From Symbiodinium natans (Eukaryota > Sar > Dinophyceae > Suessiales > Symbiodiniaceae), in NCBI GenBank assembly GCA_905221605.1, contig CAJNDS010001502.1:350001-407500 (forward strand): DNA of 57,500 nt, written 5' to 3'. Shown here in pieces: positions 28,760-38,516 of the stretch. The notes under the pieces were generated by a model. That model did no database searches and was not told the DNA's origin. It saw nothing but the letters and a program-made list of their open reading frames with translations. Within the stretch, counting starts at the first letter, position 1. Every line of letters begins with the position of its first letter. The translations under genes and the position numbers were made by a program.

Positions 28760-30436
28760 CTTAGGCGCTGTGCTTATGTGCCCGGCCCGGCTTACAGCGC
28801 CAACTGTTGCTGCAAAGTCGCTTGGCACTAGAGCAAAGGCATTCCTCAAATGTGCAGCTGCGATGCAAGGCAGCTTGAAGGCACGCAAGGCCGAAGATGC
28901 AACTCTCGGATGATGCTGCCGAGCAACCAGCTCATCATCTGTCAAGAAGCTCTTCCTCAGATGACAGACAACATCGTGCTGTCATCCCTTAGCCGAGCAT
29001 CTGCAAAAGAAGTCCGGCTATTTCAGACAAGGATCTTGAAATTGAGCTGCTTGGAATTGAAGTTAGCACCTCTCGCCTCCACACAGAGAGACATGCCACC
29101 TCGTAACCAGCTGTGCTTATCTGTGCGTGAAGAGATGGACCAATTCCCTGCAACCTCGAATGAGCGCCTTTGCGTGGAGGAGCACACCCGCATGGGCGTC
29201 CTCAGCCGTCATGGCGATTGGGCTTTTGTGGTGAAGAGTACCCCTCAATAGGGGTTGGAAGAACTACTAATAGCATTCCCTTATGGTCCCGAAATGATTC
29301 CCTTATGGTCCCTCCATAAATCTACTATAAGAACCCCCCCCCCCCCCCCAAACCCTATTCTAATTATTAAGGCCTCGACATTTGCAGAAGCGTAGAACGC
29401 ACAAAGTGCAGCCAAGCCTCGAGGGCTTCGGCCTTCCTCTCCTAGTGCTGAAGCCAAGGGTTTAGGGTTTAGGGTTTAGGGAGTTTGGAGCTGACTCACT
29501 GCATTGCCAGCCACGTGACCGACACATGCTGCGAGGTTCATGGGTAGCTAGCTATAAGTAGGGTTTAGAAGTATGGAAATTCGACTTAAAACCCCCGATG
29601 GGAAGCTATAAGTAGGGCTTACAAGTATGATAACTCTACTTCTAACCCCCACTTGGGGTACTTTAAGCCCTAAACCCTAAACCCTAAACCCTACTTATAG
29701 CTACCCATGAACCTCCAAGGTGTGCTCGGCAACGCCAGATTCTCCTGCAACGTGTCTGCCCAGGCGTGGCGTAGCGCCGCGGAGCTTTGCCTTCTCCAGC
29801 GGGTTTAGGGTTTAGGGTTTAGGGTTTGGGGTTTGAGGTTTAGGGTTTAGGGGTTGTTTGCCACCCGTCTAGCCATGCTCCACGGGGCACTGAAGATGGA
29901 TTGCTGGAAGTGAGCCCAACTTTCCGATATGCTGAGCAACGGGAGTCACCTGGCCCCCAGGATACCAGGGTTTAGGGTTTAGGGCCTATGCAAACCCTGA
30001 CGGTTCAGCTTGCCCTATGCCTCCCTACCCTGGAAACTGTAGTGCTGTTGATCACGAGTGCACGTCTGAGTGTGACAAGCCGCGCCAAGGCAACAACATC
30101 GCCGTCACAGAAGCAGCTCCTGGCAACTTGAGCGGGACATGGTTTGGGTTTAGGGTTTAGGGTTTAGGGTTCAGGGTTCAGGGTTTAGGGTATAGGGAAT
30201 AGGGTCTAGGGCAATATGTAGTTGCCGGCGTACGAGCCACGAATGTGCCATTCCGTCGGGCTTGCCTCCCCAAGGTGGGCAGCGTCGTGTCAAGTACTTC
30301 TTGCAACATTGCGCCAGCCAAGGCCATTGTGGCTGCGAAGTCGTATGCTCAAAAGAGAACGCAGCTTGAACGCATCATCGTATCCCGACTCCGACAACGT
30401 CCCGTCCAGAGGCTGCTCGTGAGGCAAGTTGTATAA
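28760..30436 (+). CDS. Uncharacterised multi-exon protein with repeat-derived introns
   Basis: Plus-strand segments at 28760-29230 read AKSLGTRAKAFLKCAAAMQG, ICQEALPQMTDNIVLSSLSR and RLCVEEHTRMGVLSRHGDW. Three exons are phased exactly: 29388-29459 (KVQPSLEGFGLPLLVLKPR), 29484-29535 (FGADSLHCQPRDRHMLR) and 29720-29802 (GVLGNARFSCNVSAQAW then RSAAELCLLQR). Their introns are a 24-nt telomere tract and a MITE-A copy. A Cys-rich exon follows at about 30020-30140 (CPMPPYPGNCSAVDHECTSE), and a last exon (IAPAKAIVAAKSYAQKRTQL) ends at TAA 30436. No family was recognised; the Cys-rich part suggests a secreted or lumenal region. Confidence 0.55.
29460..29483 (+). repeat. 24-nt telomere-repeat intron
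   Basis: It reads GTTTAGGGTTTAGGG and ends TTTAGGGAG. It starts GT and ends AG, lies between two phase-0 exons and contains an in-frame TAG if retained. Confidence 0.55.
29536..29719. mobile_element. MITE-A copy spliced as an intron, with a nested telomere tract
   Basis: The gene reads GAG|GTTCATGGGTAGC ... CCATGAACCTCCAAG|GTG, with exons in phase 1 on both sides. A CCCTAAA tract at about 29669-29693 sits inside the element, so telomere repeats were added after the MITE arrived. Confidence 0.75.
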
Positions 30437-30756
30437 ATAAGACAAATCATGCACAGCGTATCTGTGAGAGTTCTGTATTAAGGGTTTTTTTCTCTGGGTC
30501 CACCCCCCCCACCCCCTCCCTCCCCCCCCCCCGCCCCCCCCGCAGGGAACTATCGTGTCTGTGCAGCATGTTGCCTAGTCGAAAGCACTAGTTCACAGCG
30601 GTCGTGAGCCGAAACAGCAAGAATTCCTCGGGCTGCGAAACGACTGAAGCACCACATAGCAGCCATATTGAGCTTCTACAGCGCACTGGCCTCACCAGAA
30701 AGCAGAAAGCAACCAACCTTTACCAATATCATGCTGGCGGCATGAGCAAACTCAAA
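30437..30756. other. Spacer between convergent genes, with C-rich tract
   Basis: It lies between the plus-strand stop at 30436 and the minus-strand stop near 30757. It contains a long C-rich run (30504-30543). No gene was seen. Confidence 0.6.
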
Positions 30757-33700
30757 AAGTGAGATTTTGGGACGGCGGCATCGGCTGCTTCTCTTTGCGC
30801 CGCGCCTGTTCGCCAAACGCGCGTCAACACGAGATATATCTTTTTGGGCAGGGGTGCACTTCGGAATATCTGGATGGCAGCGGCAGCAGGTGGTGTGCCG
30901 ATTGCGCCTTCATCTGCTTCAGGGTGTTCGTCGTCCGCCTCGTCGAGCGGAACATACACCTCCTGCGTCAGCGCGAGCGCGAGTGAGAATCATTTCCAGG
31001 TCTCTGAGTCCCTCAGGGCCATGCCCGCCGCTTAGTTTACGGAGCCGAGAGCTTAAGGACCAAATGAACCCCAAAACGGCTTGTGCTTCGCAACTACCCT
31101 CATAGGGATTTATAGTAGTAGGGTTTAGGGTTTAGGGTATGGCCCCCAAAAGCAGAGGGTTCATTTGGTTGCCACTCCGGCTCCTCGCCCGCAATCGCCT
31201 CCTCAGCTGGGTCTTCGCCCGCCTTGCCAGGGCAAAGAGGGCGGGAGTCCAGGCTTGGGGCTTTTCTGAGGCCCCCTGAAAGCCATTTCAAAACACAAGC
31301 CATCCACTAGTGCCATCCCCTCCTCCCTCCCAGTGGAGAATAAAGGAGAAGGACTTGAAACTTAAACCCAAGAAAAGCAATCATGTGACTCATCCACCCT
31401 CCCCCAACCCAACCCCCCCCCCCCCCACACAGGGGCTGAATACCCTAGCCCAGAAAAAGGCTTGACCCTTGATACATGCTAGGATTCTATGTCACCAGAA
31501 AGGTTAAAAGGTTTCCTACCAAACCCTTTTTTGCAATAGGCCTCGTACCTACCAACACTAAACCCTTTTCCCGTAGCCCTAAACCCTAAACCCTAAACCT
31601 TAAACCCAAAACCCAAAACCCTAAACCCGCAGGCCTTGGCTTCGGGCGGAGGGGCCTCGGCCTCAGCTTCGGCCGGCTCTTCGGCTGCGGGAACCTAAGC
31701 ATCGTGGCTTTTCTGTCTTGGGGTTGGTTTAGGGTTCAGGGTTTTAGGGTTTAGGGTTTTAGGGCTTAGGGTTTTAGGGTTTTAGGGTTCAGGGTTTAGG
31801 GTCTTAGGTTTTTGTTTGGGTTTTAGGGTTTAAGGGTTTTTAGGGTTTCGGGTTTTAGGGGTTTTTGGGTTTTTAGGGTTGTCGGGTGTAGGGTTTAAGG
31901 GTTTAAGGGTTTAAGCGTTTAGGGTTGGGGGGTTGTGAGGGTTTTAGGGGATCGGAAGGGGTTGGGGGGTTGGGGTTTCTATAGGGTTTGGAGGATTTCG
32001 GAGCTTAGGGCTTTTCAAGGGTTGCCAACTGCCAAGTTCATATATCTGAGCTCCAAAGATACAACGGGGCTACGAGGGCTGGAGTGCACGGCTTTGTTAT
32101 TCGGGGGGATGCCGCCACAGGCGCCCTTTCTTTGCTTTTCTTCCTGGTTCTTAGTAGGGAATGAGGGCTCTACATATACCCTTTAAGGGATTATGTAGGG
32201 CACTCATTCCCTCATTCCCTACTAAGAACCAGCCAGATTTGTGGGGTTCGGGGTGACTACCCAACCTGGTCCTGGCATATCCTGCTAAACTGGGCTGAGT
32301 CAGGCAGGCGGTCGTGTCTAGCCTGGCAAGCCTACTGGTGGGACAATTCGGTATATGGGCAAGAGTCGATACCCTAGTGCGATCTGTGAACTGTGGTCAA
32401 CTGGGCCTCGTCGTACCTCAACATCCTTGGAGGGTCAGAACTAGCACGCAGGATTTGCGGGTTCACGATAGGGGCTGCCTTATTGGGGTCCCTGGAAAAA
32501 GGGAATCCTACGATTTGGGGGTCTACATTCGGGGTCCCCTATTTTCGTAAACTCCTATTTGGTTGACGGGGATGGCATGTCGGCGCAGCCTCTTCCCCAG
32601 CTTCGGCGGGCTGCTCTTCCTCCTAAGCCGAAAGTTTGAGCTTCATCGGGCTCCGGGATTTGCCAAGTGAATTCCTAGATTGAGGGCCAGCTTGCATTGG
32701 ATACTTCCGCAAGGATTGCAAGGGACTGAGGAACTTGCCAGGCTTCATGGTTTCAGCTTGTCATGTTGAGCTGATTCAAAACAGACCAAATGTGCAGCTT
32801 CCAATGCTGTCGGCCAGTTTGCATTCCGGAGAACACGCTTCTCTTCAAGCGACCGCCTGCCCCCGGCGATCATTTTCAGACACCACATCACATGCAAGGC
32901 TAAGCAAATCCAACCTCGCATAATTAATGGCCCAGAGCAAGCTTGGCCAGGAAAAGCAGCAGGAACACTCACCCTAAACCCCTAAACCCTAAGCCCTAAG
33001 CCCCTAAGCCCCTAAGCCCCTAAGCCCCTAAGCCCCTAAGCCCCTAAGCCCCCAAGCCCCTAAACCCCTAAACCCCTAAACCCGTAAACCCCTAAACCCC
33101 TAAACCCCTAAACCCCTAAACCCCAAACCACTAAACCCCTGAACCCCTAAACCCCTAAACCCTAAACCCTCCGTCCGAGTGACTGTTTGCATAAACCCTA
33201 AACCCTAAACCCTAAACCCTAAACCCCAAACCCAGCACGAAACAGAACTGCTGGCGCAATGCTCGGATCTGCACTGCTGGAGGCTCAGCAGGCTCTTCAC
33301 CTGCAGGGATCACTCTTCGCTCTCTTCCATTGGGCGCGGCATGCCTTTAGGGTTTAGGGTTTAAGGTTTCAGGCTTAGGGTCCTCTGCAGGTTCGTTTGC
33401 CGAGCCAGTTGGAGTTGAGGATGTTTCTGTGGCTTCTTGGGTCACTTTCAGCTGTCGCAGCCCAGTAGAAACTCGAACCTTCTGCTGGTGCTTCGGCTTC
33501 GGCTTCAGCAGGAGGCAACTCATCGCCATCGCCAGCCTGATGAAAATATCTGGAGGCCACCGTTGTAACATTCTCCGCATTTTTGGGGATTGCTCAGCCT
33601 ACCCACTACTCTTATATTCTGGTTATCATGTTATAATAATACTATACCATTATCACAATGCTATTGTTTTAATATTATACCAGCATATTGTATTATCATG

Positions 33701-34067
33701 TCAACTTTTGTGCCAATCCTCACATGGGATGCCTCGGGCGCTGCCTCAGCTGCTACTTCTTCGCCCTCTGCCTGCAGGATGGCGGCAGACAGTGTGGCAG
33801 AGAAGCAAGTGGCATAGGGTTTAGGGCTTTAGGGTGTAGGGTTTACACCGAGAACCAGGAGCAGGAGCGACTGGAATACCTCTTGAACCCTTCCGACGGC
33901 TCACACGATTCAGTCGGCTTAAATCCCAAAGCCTCCTCGGGCGCATCATCTGCCGGAGCTTCCGCCGGCTCTTCCTCCGCCATCGCGGCGCCTGCCCCCA
34001 CTAAACACGAGGATGATCGCTCGCTTGGGTTTAGCTGGATGGCTTCTTCTTGAATGGTGGCCTCCAA
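30757..34067 (-). CDS. Long acidic Glu/Ala/Pro-rich protein, many exons
   Basis: Minus-strand exons share a Glu/Ala/Pro-rich style. They include about 33850-34060 (AAMAEEEPAEAPADDAPEEA), 33733-33775 (AEGEEVAAEAAPEA), about 33478-33535 (DGDELPPAEAEAEAPAE), 33390-33455 (TQEATETSSTPTGSANEPAE), 33235-33290 (GEEPAEPPAVQIRALRQQF), 32585-32633 (EEEQPAEAGEEAAP), 31629-31695 (AAEEPAEAEAEAPPPEA), 31178-31260 (GKAGEDPAEEAIAGEEPEW) and 30845-30970 (YVPLDEADDEHPEADEG). The final exon, QARRKEKQPMPPSQNLTF, ends near 30757. The protein is likely disordered. Introns hold MITE-B, MITE-C, MITE-D and telomere arrays. Exon order is clear, but most junctions are not phased. Confidence 0.5.
31056..31176. mobile_element. 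MITE-B copy with inserted telomere repeats
   Basis: The ends are GGACCAAATGAACCCC and, inverted, GGGTTCATTTGGTTGCC. A TTTAGGG tract (31121-31138) lies within. On the gene strand the intron would start GCAACCAAATGAACC and end GGTCCTTAAG. Confidence 0.65.
31300..31610. other. Intronic or spacer sequence with poly-C
   Basis: The stretch is C-rich (a run at 31405-31425) and has a short CCCTAAA tract at 31576-31626. No exon was found. Confidence 0.45.
31722..31995 (+). repeat. Degenerate TTTAGGG tract, about 270 bp
   Basis: Telomere motifs of 6 to 10 nt (TTTTAGGG, TTTAAGGG, TTCAGGG and others) in one orientation suggest an old, decayed array inside the acidic-protein gene. Confidence 0.75.
32145..32235. 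mobile_element. MITE-D copy
   Basis: Perfect terminal repeats CTGGTTCTTAGTAGGGAATG and CATTCCCTACTAAGAACCAG enclose a short centre ATATACCCTTTAAGGGATTAT. Confidence 0.85.
32461..32563. mobile_element. MITE-C copy
   Basis: The ends are GGGTTCACGATAGGGG and TTTTCGTAAACTCC. The interior is CTTATTGGGGTCCC and GGGAATCCTACGATTTGGGGG. It lies next to the acidic exon 32585-32633. Confidence 0.7.
32973..33232 (+). repeat. Octameric variant telomere array
   Basis: Seven-fold CCCCTAAG is followed by CCCCTAAA units and then by standard CCCTAAA at 33193-33228. Each block is internally homogeneous. Confidence 0.85.
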
Positions 34068-34452
34068 CCCTAAGCCCTAAACCCTAAAACCTAAACCCTA
34101 AACTCCACTCCCAGAAGGGCTTCAAGGATGAGGTTCGGGCGTCGTTCTGGAGATCTTTGAAACCGCTAAGCATCTAGTAGAAGAAGCTGTGGAGTGCACT
34201 GAGTGGACCAGGTAAGATGCTTGGGACCAGCAAGGTTCTGACTCTTTGATACTGGGATGCTGTGTGGAAACATCATCCTACTCTACACTCCTTGTTGGTG
34301 AAAGAACTGATAACCCTAAACCCTAAACCCTAAACCCTAAACTGACTCAAGCTCAGCTCCGTCAGTCTAAACCACCACTGATCTGGCAATAGAAAAGCAC
34401 ACAGCTCTTGTCTCCGTGAGTTCCTGCACTTGCTTTCCTAGTGTCGTTTCAG

Positions 34453-35526
34453 GAGGAGCGTTTGCAGAGACACCGTGCGGGTGATGGTAAGTCAGTTAGC
34501 AGTTGCTGAATCCGCCTCCTTTCCGCCTGCGAGGCGCGCCGCGAAGGTTTCACTGGAGCCAGAAAAGCAGGTAATTAGAGGGTGTTGAATGAGTTTAGGG
34601 TTTCGTGGGTTGCTGCTCTAGGCTGATTCGTCAAGCACGGCCAATGTCCGTTAAACCATGAAAGACCTTTCATAACTTTCTTGCTTGGATCGACTTTTGA
34701 CAGGCCCACTGCGTCAGCACAAATATCAACGCTATGCAATGGCCGCGGTATAACATCATAATCATCTTTTCTCCCTGCTGGCTGTCATGCGCAGCTCTAA
34801 CAAGTCATTTTGACCTTGCTTGGAGAGGAGGTTTGGCAATTTGGCATGAAGCCGCTTCTTCCGTACGGTAGACTTAACCTGTCAAGAGCCCATCGTGAGG
34901 AAGGCTTAGAGTTTAGGGTTTATCGGGTTTCGGGTTTCGGGTTTAGGGTTTGGGGTGGTCTGGAGAAGGTTGCATGTCCCCCCTGCTCCACGTGTGTTCC
35001 GCAGAAAGCATAGGAGGCCTTTCTCGAAGGATCAAAAGGGCAGATGTAGGGTAGGGGGTTTCCAGAAATAGGGGGTACCCTTTTTGGGGCTAAAATGGGT
35101 ATCCTTATTTTGGGAAATACCCACGTCTTCTTAACGATGCCCCCCCGGCTGCCCTCCGTGTGGGCCGCCTTGCTCAGATCTCCCTTTGGAGGATGCTGGC
35201 AGGCTTATGGGTCGGGATCCCACTCTGCGCGGCGTAGACATGCTCTTGAACTACGTAAGTTTGCAGCCTGTCTCAGGCTTTCAATTTCTTGAAAGGTTTG
35301 GAATGCAGATGGCGACATATCTCAAAATGTAGACCAGACTGGTATGTTCTGGGGTCCCAAGCCCGGAACATTTGCACGGCTGTGTTTACTCTTCGCTACG
35401 TCGAGAGCCATCCGCGACGCAAGCTCCGCAAGCTTGTGGGGCGATGCTGCACCTGCACAAGCATGGAATAGTCAGCATGGCGTTTACGTGCTCAACCCTT
35501 TGCCAATTAGTCCTAGCAGTGAGTAG
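34453..35526 (+). CDS. Uncharacterised protein, seven phased exons with C-terminus
   Basis: Exons 34453-34486, 34534-34570, 34826-34867, 34887-34910, 34966-35045, 35178-35254 and 35296-35526 join in frame to at least 174 residues, ending at TAG 35526. Fragments are EERLQRHRAGDGAPRRFHW, GGLAIWHEAASSVRAHREE, VPPAPRVFRRKHRRPFSK, LPLEDAGRLMGRDPTLRGVD, FWGPKPGTFARLCLLFATSR and WGDAAPAQAWNSQHGVYVL. Two donors are consensus GTAAGT. Intron 34868-34886 is only 19 nt, 34911-34965 is telomeric (GTTTAGGG donor) and 35046-35177 holds a MITE-C2 copy. The last exon is uninterrupted for 77 codons. The N-terminus is upstream and unresolved, and the family is unknown. Confidence 0.65.
35047..35130. mobile_element. 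MITE-C2 copy in an intron
   Basis: The ends are GGGTTTCCAGAAATAGGGG and, inverted, TTATTTTGGGAAATACCC. Related copies lie at 24285-24378 and 55425-55545. Confidence 0.65.
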
Positions 35527-35752
35527 TTGTAGCTCGTGATATGCAAGCAACAATCTACGAGTGAAGCGCACCTATAAGAAGATAGCTACTTCTAGACTAT
35601 AAGCATAGCATGTTATCAGTGATTAAAAAGCTTCTCTTAACTCAATTTTCGTGAGGAGGATGAGCCTGAATTCGCTGCATGCTGTCGCCCTGACTGAGAA
35701 GACACTCTAGGGTTTGTGTTGAGGGTTTAGGGTTGAGGATATAATGTAACAG

Positions 35753-36814
35753 GAATGTAGCGACAACGCCGGGACCTCGGCTCATTCCAGATCCGCCCTT
35801 GCTATGAAGGGTTCGACCTTGCCAAGGTGCGCAGCGCATGGGCTCCGCTTCATCATCCTACCCTGCAGCATGCCGTGAGCCGACGCCGCACGTAGATCTG
35901 GAAGCATGGACTGCTTTCAATGGGTTCTCTGTGAGCTGTCAACCTAAACCCTAAACCCTAAACCCTAAACCCTCGGCATGCTTCTCAGACACATCTTGCA
36001 GCCGTATGCAGCCGTGGCACATGGAGAACTGGGCGGACTGCGGGACATCCGACATGTTTTCCTGGGAGAAGCAGACTTTGTACTCAGCCATGTGTTCAAG
36101 GTGTTTGGGGAGAAGCTAGCCTCTTTGGGGGCGTGCAAGCAGGAGACTCTGAGAAGAAAAGGTGCAACGAAAACTTCTGCGGCCAACTCATGACGTCACC
36201 TGCTCGCGAGCGCCGTCCTCGAACCACAGCCTGCGAGGAGCCGTGCCAAGCTCATGTTCGAAGCTGCGCAATGAATGAGTTGCTGGAACGGTATGTTTAC
36301 TTTTTGGTGCTGAAAGCAAATCGGATGCCAGCATCTTCGGTCTCTGCACTTATGCACTACGCTGCCACACACTTACACACACCAACTCCCAAAACTGTCT
36401 GCATGGTGCAGATCATACTTGCAGAGCACCTGTATTCTGGACGCGGCTTTCAGCTCCATCCGGCACAGCCTCAGATTCGCCTTGCAAGGCACCGGGGGCC
36501 AGGATCCCGTTAGCAGACCTTTTCCTGCTTTACTTGAAGAAGGTTCATGGGTAGTCAGAAGTAGGGTTATGAGTATGGGAAGTATACTTATATAACCCAC
36601 TTAGGCGGGTACTTCTAACCCTACTTATAACTACTCATGAACCCTGCATGTACCTGAAAGAGGCAGGGCAATCAGCAATGATTCGCCAGGGGTCGCGCGC
36701 TGCCCGCTTCCCGCGAGCGCATCCTGGCAGCTCACAGGACACGAGAAGAAGTTTGAGGAGAAGTCCTCTCGGCAGATGAATCCTGCTGAGCTTTGCCGGC
36801 TTTATGAGGTTTAA
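35753..36814 (+). CDS. Uncharacterised protein, five phased exons with C-terminus
   Basis: Exons 35753-35810, 35869-35923, 35989-36161, 36230-36488 and 36667-36814 join in frame over 231 codons to a TAA. Fragments are REPTPHVDLEAWTAFNG, LQPYAAVAHGELGGLRDIRH, GEADFVLSHVFKVFGEKLAS, MNELLERYVYFLVLKANRMP, VSALMHYAATHL and WQLTGHEKKFEEKSSRQMNP. Intron 35924-35988 contains a 31-nt telomere tract, and intron 36489-36666 (GC donor) contains a MITE-A copy. It is mostly helical. An upstream segment at 35660-35705 (MSLNSLHAVALTEKTL) may be the first exon. The gene is tandem with the one ending at 35526. Confidence 0.65.
36537..36645. mobile_element. MITE-A copy in an intron
   Basis: The element is flanked by TA on both sides: TA|CTTGAAGAAGGTTCATGGG ... 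ACTCATGAACCCTGCATG|TA. It lies within intron 36489-36666. Confidence 0.7.
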
Positions 36815-36950
36815 GACATCCAGGGGGCCTGCCCGCTCTGAAACGGATATACCCCTCCCCCCCCCCCAAAAAAAAAAAAAACAGCACTGAACTAGGCAAT
36901 CAGGGCACCCTTCATGATGGACAACCTACTATCTACTCACTGCCCCCACA

Positions 36951-37183
36951 GTTCCTACTGCTCTTGGTCTCTTCACTGGGAGGGTTCAGAGGGCTCAGCA
37001 AGCTGGCTCAGGGCCTGGCGAAACCCTTCAACCCTAAACCCTTTTCGCAACTGGACCCTAAACCTGAACCCTAAACCCTGAACCCTAAACCCTAAACCCT
37101 AAACCCCAAACCCTGAACCCTAAAGCTGGCCCGAGGCCAGTTTGGGAGGGTCTTGGGGAACTTCGGCTCTCAGGCCTCCTGAA
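36951..37183 (+). CDS. Possible two-exon C-terminus
   Basis: After the acceptor TGCCCCCACAG the plus strand reads LLLLVSSLGGFRGLSKLAQG. After a CCCTAAA-rich interval (37027-37124) ending CCTAAAG, it reads LARGQFGRVLGNFGSQAS and stops. A GC donor at 37018 joins the two in phase 0. Family unknown. Confidence 0.35.
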
Positions 37184-37218
37184 GTGCAGAATTCCCTTCT
37201 TCTTCTTCTTCTTCTTCT

Positions 37219-37305
37219 AGGGTTTAGGGTTTAGGGTTTAGGGTTTAGGGTTTAGGGTTTAGGGTTTAGGGTTTAGGGTTTAGGGTTTAGGGTTTAGGGT
37301 TTAGG
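37219..37305 (+). repeat. Uninterrupted TTTAGGG array, 12 units
   Basis: A perfect array preceded by (TCT)n at 37197-37219 and followed by (TC)n at 37320-37342. It is the longest perfect heptamer array in the window. Confidence 0.95.
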
Positions 37306-37525
37306 GGCATGGGGGTTCCCTCTCTCTCTCTCTCCCTCTCTTTAGGGCCGGGAGCCCAAATAGAAACGCTGTTTACCCCGATGAGACTCTTTTTTCAATA
37401 CCTGCAGTTGGGTTTAGGGTTTAGGGTTTAGCATGGCTTAGCCCCATGGACTGTGAGCTCCTACACCGCAGAACGCGGCAAAGCAGACGCTCACCCCCGA
37501 AGGATCGAAACCACGTACCATGTAG

Positions 37526-37610
37526 GGTTTTTTAGCTTTAAAAAACCCTAAACCCATCCTAAACCCTACGCCCTAAATTAGGGTTGTTTTAACGTTAAAA
37601 AACCCTAAGT
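37526..37610. repeat. Telomere-motif hairpins
   Basis: AGGGTTTTTTAGCTTTAAAA followed by AACCCT folds on itself, and a second copy, AGGGTTGTTTTAACGTT with AAAAAACCCT, follows after about 25 nt. Confidence 0.65.
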
Positions 37611-37611
37611 A

Positions 37612-37935
37612 TGGCTGAGGGCATGGCAATTCTCGCTCTTCCCGCTCAATTTCCTCAAAAGCCACAGGGAAAAAGCAAGAGTTGTGTCGTCTGACGCCGA
37701 CGTTCTCAGTGCACTCGTGGCAGATCTGTAGGGGAAAGGATAAAGGGGACCCTTGGGGATATAGACCCTCTGAATAAGGTCCCTGTTTAAGAGGGTTAAG
37801 AAGGGTTCCCTTTTCCCTAAACCCTAAACCCTAAACCCTAAACCTAGGAATCTGGGGCTGCGGCTGCTTTCATCCTCCTCTGCTGCTCATCCCATTCTCG
37901 TTGCCTTCGGACCTTCGCCTCACCAGAAGCATTAG
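37612..37935 (+). CDS. Gene end with an intron made of MITE-G plus telomere repeats
   Basis: The plus strand reads VVSSDADVLSALVADL up to donor GATCT|GTAGGGG at 37728 and resumes after the acceptor AACCTAG at 37848 with NLGLRLLSSSSAAHPILVAF then GPSPHQKH and a TAG at 37935. Phases match (2 then 1). Upstream, TLTPEGSKPR (37470-37515) and AEGMAILALPAQFPQKPQGK (37612-37690) look like further exons. Function unknown. Confidence 0.45.
37728..37847 (+). mobile_element. MITE-G plus CCCTAAA array forming one intron
   Basis: It starts GTAGGGGAAAGGATAAAGGG, carries the MITE-G blocks (GACCCTTGGGG, AGACCCTCTGAATAAGGTCCC, GAGGGTTAAGAAGGGTTCCC), continues directly into four CCCTAAA units and ends AACCTAG. 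Confidence 0.65.
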
Positions 37936-38188
37936 AAAGACACTCAAAGGCCTTAAAGCCAGATCCTACTGTAAATCCTAAGCTCTACAAGCCTTAAGTC
38001 TTAGAACCCAAGGCCGCAAACATCCCCAAAGCAACCAACTAAACCTAAGCCTTCAACTTAAACCTACCCCGTATCTGCGCCCCAAGCATCCAACCCGAAC
38101 ACCAGCTAAAACTCTAAGGCTTGTTGAGGCTGGACTGGCTGTGCCAGGGAGCAGAGGCCTAAGCCTTCTTGAGCCCGGAAATGAGATG

Positions 38189-38270
38189 GGGGTTTACGAA
38201 CATCTTATTGGGGTCCTGATTATAAGGGGATCCTGGGCCTTGTTAGGGGTCCCCTGTTGTCGTAAACCCC
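38189..38270. mobile_element. MITE-C copy
   Basis: The ends are GGGGGTTTACGAACA and, inverted, TTGTCGTAAACCCCC. The interior is CTTATTGGGGTCC and GGGGATCCTGGG. Confidence 0.8.
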
Positions 38271-38346
38271 CAGATCCACGTCAAAGGCTTTAGGCCTTTG
38301 AACCCCCCAACCCTCCCTGCGCACTTCGCAAACCACCGACGCACCT

Positions 38347-38391
38347 GCTCGCGCTCCTTGTGTTTGGCCTGGTGCCACCACCGTTTTCTTG
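38347..38391 (-). CDS. Basic exon
   Basis: After TATTCTCAAG the minus strand reads KRWWHQAKHKEREQ and ends CAG|GTGCGTCGG. It is short but has clear splice signals. It probably belongs to the gene at 38.5-38.8 kb. Confidence 0.45.
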
Positions 38392-38516
38392 AGAATAGTT
38401 TAGGGGGGAGGTCTGTTCTCACATGGTTCAAGCGTCCGATGAGACTTTCGGCAGCAAAGCGCACTCAACCTGCGTCTGCCAATCCTCCTCTACCTCGCCT
38501 CTACGATTTAACTCAC

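Noticed and set aside
37219-37305. Regularly spaced repeats resembling a CRISPR array
   Set aside because: The units are 7 nt head-to-tail telomere motifs with no spacers, in a eukaryotic genome.
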